Source of the DNA: Sphingomonas sp.
GTDB taxonomy: Bacteria > Pseudomonadota > Alphaproteobacteria > Sphingomonadales > Sphingomonadaceae
Assembly (NCBI RefSeq): GCF_023266535.1
Contig: NZ_JAHFPY010000022.1
Span: 1 to 33,493 of the forward strand
DNA: 33,493 nt
Direction: 5' to 3'
Shown one piece after another: positions 15,765 through 23,849 of this stretch. A program made the position numbers and the translations under genes. Each line of letters opens with the position of its first letter. The stretch's first letter is position 1. The notes under the pieces are model-generated. The model was not told the DNA's origin. It saw nothing but the letters and a program-made list of their open reading frames with translations, and made no database searches.

Positions 15765-17279
15765 ATGCGGATGATGTCGACTGGCGTAGCCATGGCTTTG
15801 GCGCTGATGGTCACGGCGCCTGCTTCCGCCAAGCCCGGCGACCCGGGTCGCGAGAAGGTGGTCGCGGCGATCAAGGCCGACCATGACGCCTCGATCGAGC
15901 GGCTGCGCCAGTGGATCGCCCTACCGACCATCGCCAACATGGGAATCAATCACAAGGAAGGTGCCGAATATATGCGGCAGCTGGCGCTCGACGCCGGCTT
16001 CCAGCAGGCCAGGGTGATCCAGACGGACGGCGTCCCCGGTGTGTTTGCGACGCTCGACGCCGGTGCCAAGGACACGCTGGCGATCTACTTCATGTACGAC
16101 GTCAAACATTATGATCCCGCCGAGTGGACGTCCCCGCCGCTCGAGGGGAAAATCGTCGACCGGCCTGGCGAGGGCAAGGTCATGATCGGCCGCGGCGCGG
16201 TCAATCAGAAGGGGCCGGAGACTGCCTTCCTGGCGGCGTTGCGGGCCTTCAAGGCCGCCGGTGTCAAGCTGCCGGTCAATCTCGTCTTCGTGGCGGAGGG
16301 CGAGGAAGAAATCGCCTCGCCGCATTTCTCCCAGGTAGTGAACCAGCCAGAGGTGCGCGCCGCGCTGGAAAAGGCGGTCGGCATTATCATTCCCTCGGCG
16401 GCGCAGTCGGTCGACGGCCAGACGACGCTGGTGCTGGGTGCCAAGGGCGCCGTCGAATTGCAGCTGATTTCCAGCGGCGAGAAGTGGGGGCGCGGCCCGA
16501 ACAAGGACATCCATTCGAGCCTCAAAGCCAATGTCGACAGCCCGGTGTGGCACTTGGTCAAGGCACTCAACAGCTTGGTTTCGGAGGATGGGCAAACGCC
16601 GGCAATCGATGGCTGGTATGAGAATGTGAAGCCGCTGACGGCGAGGCAAAAGGAACTGATCGCCGCCGATGTCGCCGCCGGCAATGAAGCCGACGACATG
16701 AAGGTGCTGGGCATCAAGCATTGGTACAAGGACGAAGACTATCTCACCGCGTCATACCGGCTGGCAGAGCAGCCGACGGTCAACATCCAGGGGCTGGTCA
16801 GCGGCTATATGGGCCCGGGCGGCAAGACCGTCCTGCCGGGCCGGGCCGAGGCCAAGATCGACCTGAGGCTGGTCCCGGACATGACCAAGGACGAGGTCGT
16901 GTCGAAGCTGAAGGCGCACCTCGCCAAGCGCGGCTTCGGCGACATCGAGGTTAATGTCAGCGGCGGCTATGGTCCGACCCAAACCGATGAGAACAGCTCG
17001 CTGATCAAGGCCGAACAGAAGACGCTGGCCGATGCCAAGATCCCGACCACCATGTCTGCCCGATCCGCCGGCAGCTGGCCCGGCGTGGTATTTACGGGGC
17101 CGCCATTGCACCTTCCTGCCGGTCAGTTCGGCGGCGGCCGCGGCGGCGGCGCCCATGCACCCGACGAGTGGCTGCTGATCGATAGCAGCAACCCCAAGGT
17201 GCTGGGCTTCGACGGCCAGGCGATCCTTTACGCCGACTTCCTCTACGAAGTGGCGCGCAGCGCGAAAACCAAGCGCTAA
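15765..17279 (+). CDS. exported M20-family metallopeptidase homologue with altered metal site
   Basis: A 504-aa protein with a Sec signal peptide (AMALALMVTAPASA, cleavage near residue 22). The overall M20 layout is clear: N-terminal catalytic part, inserted dimerisation region (about 210-380), then the C-terminal catalytic part. Glu180/181 (AEGEEEI) and a C-terminal His464 (GGGAHAPDEW) are present. However, the first ligand motif reads YFMYDVKHYDP, with Met110 where M20 enzymes have His before xD, and the bridging Asp position reads GRGAVNQKG (Asn147). His115 close by might substitute. It is thus either a subfamily with an unusual metal site or a non-catalytic homologue. A strong GAGGGG lies upstream of the ATG. 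The stop shares CTAA with the lipoprotein gene on the other strand. Confidence 0.85.
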   Translation: MRMMSTGVAMALALMVTAPASAKPGDPGREKVVAAIKADHDASIERLRQWIALPTIANMGINHKEGAEYMRQLALDAGFQQARVIQTDGVPGVFATLDAGAKDTLAIYFMYDVKHYDPAEWTSPPLEGKIVDRPGEGKVMIGRGAVNQKGPETAFLAALRAFKAAGVKLPVNLVFVAEGEEEIASPHFSQVVNQPEVRAALEKAVGIIIPSAAQSVDGQTTLVLGAKGAVELQLISSGEKWGRGPNKDIHSSLKANVDSPVWHLVKALNSLVSEDGQTPAIDGWYENVKPLTARQKELIAADVAAGNEADDMKVLGIKHWYKDEDYLTASYRLAEQPTVNIQGLVSGYMGPGGKTVLPGRAEAKIDLRLVPDMTKDEVVSKLKAHLAKRGFGDIEVNVSGGYGPTQTDENSSLIKAEQKTLADAKIPTTMSARSAGSWPGVVFTGPPLHLPAGQFGGGRGGGAHAPDEWLLIDSSNPKVLGFDGQAILYADFLYEVARSAKTKR

Positions 17280-17554
17280 TTGGGTTGCGGCTCGGGAGCA
17301 GGCGGGCAGGGCTCGCCCTGCTCGGCTGCCTTGCGGCAGGCCTTCTCGCGCTCGCGGGCTTCCTTGCCGGCCCGTTCTTCGGCCTCGCGCAACTCGCGGC
17401 CGCGCTTCTGGTCGGCCTCCGACTGGCTGGTCGTGGCAAGATCGACGCCCTTGGACACGGCCTTGACCGGCAAGGTGACGACATCGACCGCGGTGCTGGC
17501 GATGGTGGTGCAGCCGGCGAGCAAGGGGAAAGCTAGCAGAATCAAGACGCGCAT
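17276..17554 (-). CDS. small lipoprotein of unknown function
   Basis: A 92-aa protein with a lipoprotein signal (MRVLILLAFPLLAGCTT). The lipobox is LAGC with Cys15, and the residue after it is Thr, so outer-membrane sorting is expected under E. coli rules. A short conserved-looking segment follows (VDVVTLPVKAVSKGVDLATT), then a highly charged, probably helical or coiled-coil stretch (residues about 48-80, rich in Arg/Glu/Lys) and a Pro-rich tail. Two cysteines (72 and 83) flank the tail. I do not recognise a named family. The stop TAG is interleaved with the M20 gene stop. It lies downstream of the Lhr-like helicase gene start region on the opposite side and ends 38 nt before that gene's stop. 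Confidence 0.75.
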   Translation of the reverse strand: MRVLILLAFPLLAGCTTIASTAVDVVTLPVKAVSKGVDLATTSQSEADQKRGRELREAEERAGKEAREREKACRKAAEQGEPCPPAPEPQPN

Positions 17555-17592
17555 GAGGGCGTTCTAACCGACCTGCCTGCAGCCTGCATGAA

Positions 17593-20013
17593 CTAGTCGA
17601 TCCGCATGGCTGCTTCGGCCAGCGCTTCGGCTTCGAGCAGCAACGCTTCGTCGGCGGTACCTTCCGGTGCCGCTTCGCGCCCGATGATAACCATCAAGGG
17701 AACCGCCATCGGCGTGATCCGGTCGACGTTGACGTGGACCATGGTCGACGCTGCCCGATCGACCAGCCTGACGAGGCGGCCGAGCTCGGTCATTCGGGTG
17801 CGAGCATCGTCCCAGGCGGCGCGGAGCAGCAGATGATCGGGCTCATATCGGCGCAGCACGTCGTAGATGAGGTCGGTCGAGAAGCTGACCTGTCGGCCGG
17901 TCTTCCGCTTGCCGGGATGCTGCCGCTCGACCAGTCCGCCGATTACCGCCACATCGCGAAAGGCGTTCTTGAGCAAATGGCTGCGCTCGAGCCATTCGGT
18001 GAACTCATGCTCTAGTATATCGGGCGAGAAGAGGGATTGCGGGTCGGTGACCGGCTCGAGTCCGTAAACAGCGAGGCCATAGTCATTGGCGACGAATCCG
18101 AGCGGCTTCAGGCCCGCGGTTTCCATGCGCTTGGTCAGCAGCATGCCGAGCGACTGGTGCGCGTTCCAGCCTTCGAAGCTGTAGGCGACCATGTAGTGGC
18201 GGCCTTCGTGCGGGAAGGTTTCGACCAGCAACCAGTGCGGCTCGGGCAGCAGCGAGCGCTCGGACTGGACCTCAAGCCATTCGCTGACGTCATCGGGGAA
18301 TCGGTGCCAGTCGTTGCGGTCGGCGAGCATGGCTCGGACCCGGTTGGCGAGATGAGTCGACATCGACATGCGCTGGCCGCCGTAAGTGACAATCCGCGCC
18401 GATTTCTTCGACGCCTGGACGAAGATGTCTGTTTCCTTGAACGACAGCACTTCGAGGCTGAGGCCGGCGAAGAAGATGCGGTCGCCGGGCTCAAGGACCG
18501 AGGCAAAGCCTTCCTCGACCGTCCCCAGCTTGCGGCCGCCCTTGAACCGGACGTCCATCAGCGGCTGCTCGACGATCACTCCGGCATTCATCCGGTGCTG
18601 GACGGCGAAGTCGGGCTTTGCCAACCGCCACCGGCCGGGCGCCTCTTCGACGATGCGGCGAAAGCGGTCATAGGCCTTGAGCGCATAGCCGCCGGTGGCG
18701 ACGAAATTGAGGATGTCGCGAAAGGCTTCGTCGTTGAGGCCGGCATAGGGCGCGGCCGAGCGGATTTCGGCCAGTAGCTCGGCCTCGTCGAACGGCCCGG
18801 CGCAGGCGACACCAAGGACATGCTGGGCGAGCACGTCAAGCGTGCCGGGACGGAAGCTTTCGGGATCGAGTTCGCCATCGCCGATCGCATCGAGCGCGGC
18901 GCGGGCTTCGAGATATTCGAAGCGGTTGCCGGGGACGATCATGCCCTTCGATGGCGCGTCGAGGCGGTGGTTGGCGCGGCCGATCCGCTGCAGCAGGCGC
19001 GACGAACCCTTGGGCGCCCCCATCTGGATGACGAGGTCGATGTCGCCCCAGTCGATGCCGAGGTCGAGCGAGGCGGTGGCGACCAGCGCGCGGACCTTGC
19101 CTTGGGCCATCGCCGCCTCGATCTTCCGCCGCGCCTCGACCGCCAGGCTGCCGTGATGAATGCCGATCGGCAGCGACCGGTCGTTGACCGACCAAAGTTT
19201 CTGGAAGGTGAGCTCGGCGAGACCGCGGGTGTTGCAGAAAATGAGCGTGGTGCGGTGCTGCTCGATCAGCAGCATCACGTCGCGGGCGGCGTGGTAGCCG
19301 CTGTGGCCGGCCCAGGGGATGCGGTTCTCGGGGATCAGGATGTCGAGGTCGGGCTCAACGCCTGGATCGCCCGCGACGAGCCTGACCACATCCATGTCGG
19401 CGTCGGGCGCAAGCCAGCTGCGATAGGCGTCGGGATCGGCGACCGTGGCACTGAGGCCAACCCGGCGGACTTTCGGTGACAGTGCTTGCAGCCGCGAAAG
19501 GCTGAGTGCCAGCAAGTCGCCGCGCTTGTTGCGGGCGAAGGCGTGGATTTCGTCAATGACGACATTCTGCAAATTCTCGAACAGCAGTGCGCTATCCGGA
19601 TAGCGCAGCAGCAGGCTCAGGCTCTCCGGCGTAGTCAGCAGGATTTGCGGCGGGCGGACGCGCTGGCGAGCCTTCCGATCGGACGGGGTGTCGCCGGTGC
19701 GGGTCTCGACGCGGATGTCGACACCCATTTCCTCGATCGGGGTCAGGAGGTTGCGCTGCACGTCGACCGCCAGCGCCTTCAGCGGCGAGATATAGAGGGT
19801 GTGAAGTCCCTCGGCGGGATTCTCGATCAAATCGACGATGGTCGGCAGGAAGCCCGCCAGCGTCTTGCCGGCGCCGGTCGCTGCGACCAACAGCGCGTGC
19901 TCGCCATCATGCGCGGCATCGAGCATTTCCAGCTGGTGCCGGCGAGGCTGCCAGCCGCGGCCCGCGAACCATCGCTCGACGACAGGGGGAAGCGCACTCA
20001 CATTGGCGAGCAT
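17593..20013 (-). CDS. ligase-associated DNA damage response DEXH-box helicase (Lhr-like)
   Basis: An 806-aa SF2 helicase of the Lhr-core type. Motifs are the Q-like RRHQLEML, Walker A ATGAGKT (45-51), LKALAVD, LTTPESLSLLL, DEIH (154-157), LSATV, a second RecA domain with TLIFCNTRG and ATASLDLGIDWG, and the arginine-finger motif QRIGRANHR. It ends in a winged-helix and a large C-terminal domain. Lhr-core length (about 800 aa) and motif wording match the helicase of ligase-associated repair clusters, and pdeM at 14571-15233 supports this. Cells with such clusters usually also encode an ATP-dependent ligase and an exonuclease, not present here. It starts 7 nt after the GAF gene, so the two are probably co-transcribed. 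Confidence 0.92.
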   Translation of the reverse strand: MLANVSALPPVVERWFAGRGWQPRRHQLEMLDAAHDGEHALLVAATGAGKTLAGFLPTIVDLIENPAEGLHTLYISPLKALAVDVQRNLLTPIEEMGVDIRVETRTGDTPSDRKARQRVRPPQILLTTPESLSLLLRYPDSALLFENLQNVVIDEIHAFARNKRGDLLALSLSRLQALSPKVRRVGLSATVADPDAYRSWLAPDADMDVVRLVAGDPGVEPDLDILIPENRIPWAGHSGYHAARDVMLLIEQHRTTLIFCNTRGLAELTFQKLWSVNDRSLPIGIHHGSLAVEARRKIEAAMAQGKVRALVATASLDLGIDWGDIDLVIQMGAPKGSSRLLQRIGRANHRLDAPSKGMIVPGNRFEYLEARAALDAIGDGELDPESFRPGTLDVLAQHVLGVACAGPFDEAELLAEIRSAAPYAGLNDEAFRDILNFVATGGYALKAYDRFRRIVEEAPGRWRLAKPDFAVQHRMNAGVIVEQPLMDVRFKGGRKLGTVEEGFASVLEPGDRIFFAGLSLEVLSFKETDIFVQASKKSARIVTYGGQRMSMSTHLANRVRAMLADRNDWHRFPDDVSEWLEVQSERSLLPEPHWLLVETFPHEGRHYMVAYSFEGWNAHQSLGMLLTKRMETAGLKPLGFVANDYGLAVYGLEPVTDPQSLFSPDILEHEFTEWLERSHLLKNAFRDVAVIGGLVERQHPGKRKTGRQVSFSTDLIYDVLRRYEPDHLLLRAAWDDARTRMTELGRLVRLVDRAASTMVHVNVDRITPMAVPLMVIIGREAAPEGTADEALLLEAEALAEAAMRID

Positions 20014-20020
20014 CGATCGG

Positions 20021-20599
20021 TCAGGCGGTCATCTTCGCGATATTGCGCAGGACCGCCTGGGCGCGATCGCGGTCGATCACCAGCGCCGCGGTCTGCGTGA
20101 CCAGATCGACCAGCGCCAGGTCGCGGACGGTTGGCTCGCGCGGCTCGCGATGGTACATGGCGAAGGTTCCGAGCACCCTGCGGCCGGCGGTCAGGATCGG
20201 CGTCGACCAGCAGGCGCGCAGGCCATGGGCATCGGCCAGTTCACGAAAATCAGCCCACAGCGGGTCATTGGCGATATCGCTGACGAACACCGGCTCGGCG
20301 CGAAAAGCGGCGGTGCCGCACGAGCCGACACTGGGTCCGATCTCGGCGCCGTCGATCGCGGCGCTGTAGGCCTCGGGCAGGCTCGGCGCGGCGCCATGGC
20401 GCAAATGCTTGCCATCCTGGTCAAGCAGCAGGATCGATCCGAGAACACCGGTCTTCGACGTCGATTCGACGATCCCGAGCAGCTCGCCCAGTGTCGCTTC
20501 GAGCGGACTGTCGCTAATCGCCAGTTCGAGCACCCGGCAGAAACGCTCGGGCGAAATGCCCATTTCCGGCTCGGCGCCTCTGCCCTGCATTTCCGACAT
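20021..20599 (-). CDS. GAF-domain sensory protein
   Basis: About 192 aa, essentially one GAF domain (residues about 20-170) and a short C-terminal helix. Recognisable strands include GVLGSILLLDQDGKHLRHGAA, GPSVGSCGTAAFRAEPVFVSDIANDP and RACWSTPILTAGRRVLGTFAMY. The Cys in GSCGTAA and in RACWSTP are conserved in this GAF subgroup and could be ligand- or redox-related. No output domain (kinase, cyclase, HTH) is attached. The frame can begin at GTG 20635 or at ATGs 20611 and 20599. No ribosome-binding site decides this, and I use 20599. Seven nt separate its stop from the Lhr-like helicase start, suggesting one transcript. A regulatory role in repair would be speculation. Confidence 0.82.
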   Translation of the reverse strand: MSEMQGRGAEPEMGISPERFCRVLELAISDSPLEATLGELLGIVESTSKTGVLGSILLLDQDGKHLRHGAAPSLPEAYSAAIDGAEIGPSVGSCGTAAFRAEPVFVSDIANDPLWADFRELADAHGLRACWSTPILTAGRRVLGTFAMYHREPREPTVRDLALVDLVTQTAALVIDRDRAQAVLRNIAKMTA

Positions 20600-20709
20600 G
20601 GCCGCGACCATAGCGACTAAGCCGTGCAACGTCACCGCTTTGCGATCCGATCCGATTATGACTAGCTTTCAAGTCGCTCGGGCCATGTTCAAACCATTGG
20701 AGGGGTCAA

Positions 20710-21465
20710 ATGCGTTGGGTCTTGCTTGGCATAGCGGCGTCCATTTTTATCGCCAATACGGAATGTTTTGCTGCCGAAATTCCACCCACCATTCGAGCGG
20801 GCGAAATCGCAATCGAGATTGCCGCGACCGGGGCGTCAATGGCCCCGGCCGACCGAGCAACTGTCACCCTGAATCTCCGCAAATCGGGTCCGACGAATGC
20901 GGAAGCGAGGGCGAATGTCCGCGCGCTTGCTGACCAGCTGACAACCGAGTTGGTCGCTCTTGGCCTGCCAAGGCAAAGCATTGACCTTGAAGAGCCGACC
21001 AATCGTTTCGGGTTTATCGACAATGAAGCTGCTTCGGCCGCGATTTTGGAGGACATCGGGCAGGTTGCACCTACCGTCAAGCGGCCTGTATCCGCCTCCG
21101 CCTCGTTGGAACTGACGATCACCGATTTGGCATTTCTTCCCAAGCTTCGCGGCTTGATCGATCAAAGAGACGCGGTCGTAATGCAGAATCCAGCATTCTC
21201 GCTCATAAACGATCGGCAGAATCGCAATGCAGCCATCGGTGACGCCATGTCCAAGGCGCGAATGGACGCAGACGCATATGCGGCGGCCTTGGGAATGAAG
21301 GTCGTTCGGGTCATCGGCGCAAGAGATCAGGCAGCCCAAAACACTTTCATGTTCCCTGAATACGACAAGATGATCGAGAGATTTACGGGGTTGTCCGAGG
21401 TGAAGAGCGGATTGGTGAAGACCTCGATTCGGGCTATCGTGGAGTTCGCATTGGCACCGCGATAA
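20710..21465 (+). CDS. periplasmic SIMPL-domain (DUF541) protein
   Basis: A 251-aa exported protein with a Sec signal peptide (MRWVLLGIAASIFIANTECFAAE, cleavage after about residue 21). The mature protein shows the SIMPL/DUF541 pattern: an ATGASMAPADRATVTLNL strand near the N-terminus, a helix ARANVRALADQLTTELVALG, then ASASLELTITDLAFLPKLRGLID, and the hallmark SKARMDADAYAAALGMKVVRVIG. It ends with a C-terminal VEFAL strand. Members (YggE, BP26) are envelope proteins linked to oxidative-stress tolerance or surface antigens, with no defined activity. The start is decided by GGAGGGG 6 nt upstream. Base composition is less GC-rich than adjacent genes. It ends 12 nt before the convergent pgm/pmm gene. 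Confidence 0.85.
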   Translation: MRWVLLGIAASIFIANTECFAAEIPPTIRAGEIAIEIAATGASMAPADRATVTLNLRKSGPTNAEARANVRALADQLTTELVALGLPRQSIDLEEPTNRFGFIDNEAASAAILEDIGQVAPTVKRPVSASASLELTITDLAFLPKLRGLIDQRDAVVMQNPAFSLINDRQNRNAAIGDAMSKARMDADAYAAALGMKVVRVIGARDQAAQNTFMFPEYDKMIERFTGLSEVKSGLVKTSIRAIVEFALAPR

Positions 21466-21477
21466 GCCACTTTAAGT

Positions 21478-22860
21478 TCAGTGCGCCGCCTCGACGGCGG
21501 CGATGCCGCTCTTTTGGAGTTGCTCGTTGACCGTCGCCATCAGCCGGTCGAGACCGGCCTGATCCTTCGCCTCGGCGCGGGCGACCAGCACGTCCTGCGT
21601 GTTTGACCCACGCAGCAGCCACCAGCCGTCGGCGGTATTGACCCGCACGCCATCGGTTGAGTTAACGTTGGCGCCCTCGGCCGCGAGCCGAGCGGCGACT
21701 TCATCGATCACCGCGAATTTCCGCGCCTCGTCGACCTGGAAGCGCAGCTCCGGCGTCGCTACCGAAACCGGCATCTCGCTCTTGAGTTCGGTCAGCGACT
21801 TGCGGCTGGCAGAAACCGCGCGGATCGTCCGGATCGCGGCGTACATTGCATCGTCGAAGCCGTACCACTGGTGCTTGAAGAAGATGTGGCCGCTCATCTC
21901 GCCGGCCAGCGGCGCCTGCGTCTCCTTCATCTTCGCCTTGATCAGGCTGTGCCCGGTTTTCCACATCAACGGCGTGCCGCCCATTTCGGCGATACGGTCG
22001 AACAGGGTCTGGCTGGCCTTCACATCGGCAATGATGGTCGCGCCCGGAAGCTCCTTCAGTACAGGGGCGGCGAGGATGATCAGCAGCTGGTCGCCCCAGA
22101 TCACCCGGCCCTCGCTATCCACGGCGCCGATGCGGTCGGCATCGCCGTCGAACGCGAAGCCGAAGTCGAGTTGCTTGTCCGCGACCAGCTTCTTCAGGTC
22201 GGCGAGATTGGCTTCGACCGTCGGATCGGGATGATGGTTGGGGAAGCGGCCGTCGACCTCGGTGTAGAGCGTATGATGCTCGCCGGGCAGGCGCTGGAGC
22301 AGCTTCTCGAGGATCGGGCCGGCGGCACCATTCCCGGCGTCCCAGCCGATCCGATAGGGCTTGCCGTCAAAGCCCTTGACCAGCGCATCGACGTAGGCGT
22401 CGACAACATCGGCGTCCTCGATCTCGCCACGCCCATCGCTCCAATCACCCTCCGCGGCGCGGCGGCCAAGGTCCTGGATCTCGGCCCCGAACACCGAACG
22501 GCCATTCAGCAGCATCTTGAAGCCGTTATAGTCGGCCGGATTGTGGCTGCCGGTGACCTGGATTCCGCCCTGGACGTCGAGCGTCGCCACCGCGAAATAG
22601 AGCAACGGCGAGGGACCCATCCCGACCCGAACCACATCGAGCCCGCCCTCGGTCAGGCCGCGAATGAGCGATGCCTCCATCTCCGGTGAATGGGTGCGGC
22701 CATCCCGGCCGACCGCCACCTTCTTCGCGCCCTCCGCGGTCGCGAGGGCGGCATAGCTGCGGCCAAGTGCATAGGCATCATCGGCGTCAAGCGTCTGCCC
22801 GACGATCCCCCGCACGTCATATTCGCGCAGAATAGTGCGGTTGAATTGATGCGACATCAT
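21478..22860 (-). CDS. phosphomannomutase/phosphoglucomutase
   Basis: About 460 aa, the alpha-D-phosphohexomutase family (AlgC/ManB type), interconverting hexose 6- and 1-phosphates for polysaccharide and LPS precursors. The four family motifs are present: phosphoserine loop QVTGSHNPADYNGFK (Ser105), metal-binding loop DGDADRIG, sugar-binding loop GEMSGH and phosphate-binding RGSNTQD. The frame continues upstream to 22920, but that part (MDCFVTAFLAM...) is translated from the repeat at 22885-22956. Homology begins at MMSHQFNRTILREYDVRGIVG, so the start is ATG 22860 or the adjacent 22857. Substrate preference (Man or Glc) cannot be decided. Confidence 0.93.
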   Translation of the reverse strand: MMSHQFNRTILREYDVRGIVGQTLDADDAYALGRSYAALATAEGAKKVAVGRDGRTHSPEMEASLIRGLTEGGLDVVRVGMGPSPLLYFAVATLDVQGGIQVTGSHNPADYNGFKMLLNGRSVFGAEIQDLGRRAAEGDWSDGRGEIEDADVVDAYVDALVKGFDGKPYRIGWDAGNGAAGPILEKLLQRLPGEHHTLYTEVDGRFPNHHPDPTVEANLADLKKLVADKQLDFGFAFDGDADRIGAVDSEGRVIWGDQLLIILAAPVLKELPGATIIADVKASQTLFDRIAEMGGTPLMWKTGHSLIKAKMKETQAPLAGEMSGHIFFKHQWYGFDDAMYAAIRTIRAVSASRKSLTELKSEMPVSVATPELRFQVDEARKFAVIDEVAARLAAEGANVNSTDGVRVNTADGWWLLRGSNTQDVLVARAEAKDQAGLDRLMATVNEQLQKSGIAAVEAAH

Positions 22861-22884
22861 TTGACCGTTTGCTGTTTCAGGAAT

Positions 22885-22956
22885 CGTCATTGCGAGGAAC
22901 GCAGTGACGAAGCAATCCATGGAACGCCGGATTGCTTCGCTACGCTCGCAATGACG
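22885..22956. repeat. inverted pair of a dispersed CGTCATTGCGAG...GCAATCC repeat
   Basis: The left arm (22885-22918) begins CGTCATTGCGAGGAACG and ends GAAGCAATCC. The right arm (22929-22956) reads GGATTGCTTCGC...CGCAATGACG, its near-exact reverse complement, across a 10-nt centre. The whole can fold into a long hairpin. This sequence family is, from memory, scattered in many bacterial genomes and is unrelated to the REP units above. It lies between the phosphomannomutase start and the mipZ stop, and may act as a transcript boundary. Confidence 0.85.
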
Positions 22957-22974
22957 TAAGGCGACGGTAGTTCC

Positions 22975-23766
22975 CTATCCGGCCGCCGCAACCCTCACTT
23001 CCACTTCGCCGGGAATGTCGAGCCCTGCGATCATTTCGCGAAGTTCCTGGCGGGCCGCGATATGCCCCAGCCCGACGTCGCCCAGCTCGGAGAAGTCGAG
23101 CAGGGTCAGCCCCTTGGGGAACAGTTCGCGGTAGATGACGCGCTCGCCAAGGCCGGGGATGACCCGGTAGCCGACCCGGCGGGCCAATTCGTCGAGCGCC
23201 GCGCCCACGCGCTGGAGGTTGTGCGACGTGATGTGCTGCAGGCGATTGCGGAGCACGACCCAGTCGACGCTCTTGCCGGTTTCCTTGGCGCGCTGCGTGC
23301 GGCTGTTCCAGATCAGCTCGGCATAGAAGCTCGGCTTGGTGACCTTGAAATTCTCGGGGTGGACCTGGCCGATCAGGTCGAGGTCGACAAAGCTGTCATT
23401 CATCGGCGTGACCAGCGTGTCGGCCTTCAGGATGGCAGCACGGGCAATCGGGTCGTCACGGCCGGGGGTGTCGACGACAATCACGTCGGCCTGTTCGGCG
23501 AGGCGGCCGATCGCCGCGTCAAGGCCGGCCTCGCTCTGGTCCTCGAGCACCTCATAAGCCGCATAGGCCAACTGCTTGTCGAGCCGGCGCATGGTGGCAT
23601 CGCGGTTCTCGAGATAGCGGGTCATGGTCCGCTGCCGCTGGTCGAGGTCGAGCGCACCGACACGGTGTCCCGCCGCCGCCAGGGCGATGGCAGTATGAAC
23701 CGCGGTGGTCGACTTGCCGGTGCCGCCCTTTTCATTAGCGAAGACGATGAAGTGCGGCTGGCCCAT
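22975..23766 (-). CDS. mipZ: division plane positioning ATPase MipZ
   Basis: A 263-aa ParA/MinD-family P-loop ATPase. The deviant Walker A is ANEKGGTGKSTTAVH (Lys13 and Lys18), followed by ALDLDQRQRTMTRYLENR and VIVVDTPGRDD. The wording LDLDQRQRT, LVTPMNDSFVDLDLIG, WVVLRNRL, ERVIYRELFPKGLTLLDFSE and AARQELR is specific to MipZ rather than ParA. MipZ forms a gradient from ParB at the poles and inhibits FtsZ to place the division site in alphaproteobacteria. It has no parB partner here, as expected for mipZ. It is divergent from panC, with a perfect palindrome in the shared upstream region. Confidence 0.93.
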   Translation of the reverse strand: MGQPHFIVFANEKGGTGKSTTAVHTAIALAAAGHRVGALDLDQRQRTMTRYLENRDATMRRLDKQLAYAAYEVLEDQSEAGLDAAIGRLAEQADVIVVDTPGRDDPIARAAILKADTLVTPMNDSFVDLDLIGQVHPENFKVTKPSFYAELIWNSRTQRAKETGKSVDWVVLRNRLQHITSHNLQRVGAALDELARRVGYRVIPGLGERVIYRELFPKGLTLLDFSELGDVGLGHIAARQELREMIAGLDIPGEVEVRVAAAG

Positions 23767-23796
23767 GGCCTGCTATTCCCCTTGTGATTCCCACAA

Positions 23797-23815
23797 CCGC
23801 GAGATTATCTCGCGG
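23797..23815. promoter_or_regulatory. perfect palindrome between mipZ and panC
   Basis: CCGCGAGATTATCTCGCGG has 8-bp perfect arms around TTA, centred in the 83-nt gap between the divergent mipZ (start 23766) and panC (start 23850). Short loop and position suggest a dimeric-regulator operator. A cruciform or hairpin is the alternative. Confidence 0.5.
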
Positions 23816-23849
23816 CCCCGCCCAAAGAGATATCGAAGGCCGGAATCGC

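Noticed and set aside
22861..22920. 20-codon N-terminal extension of phosphomannomutase
   Set aside because: It is encoded partly by the inverted repeat at 22885-22956, and family homology starts at MMSHQFNRTILREYD.
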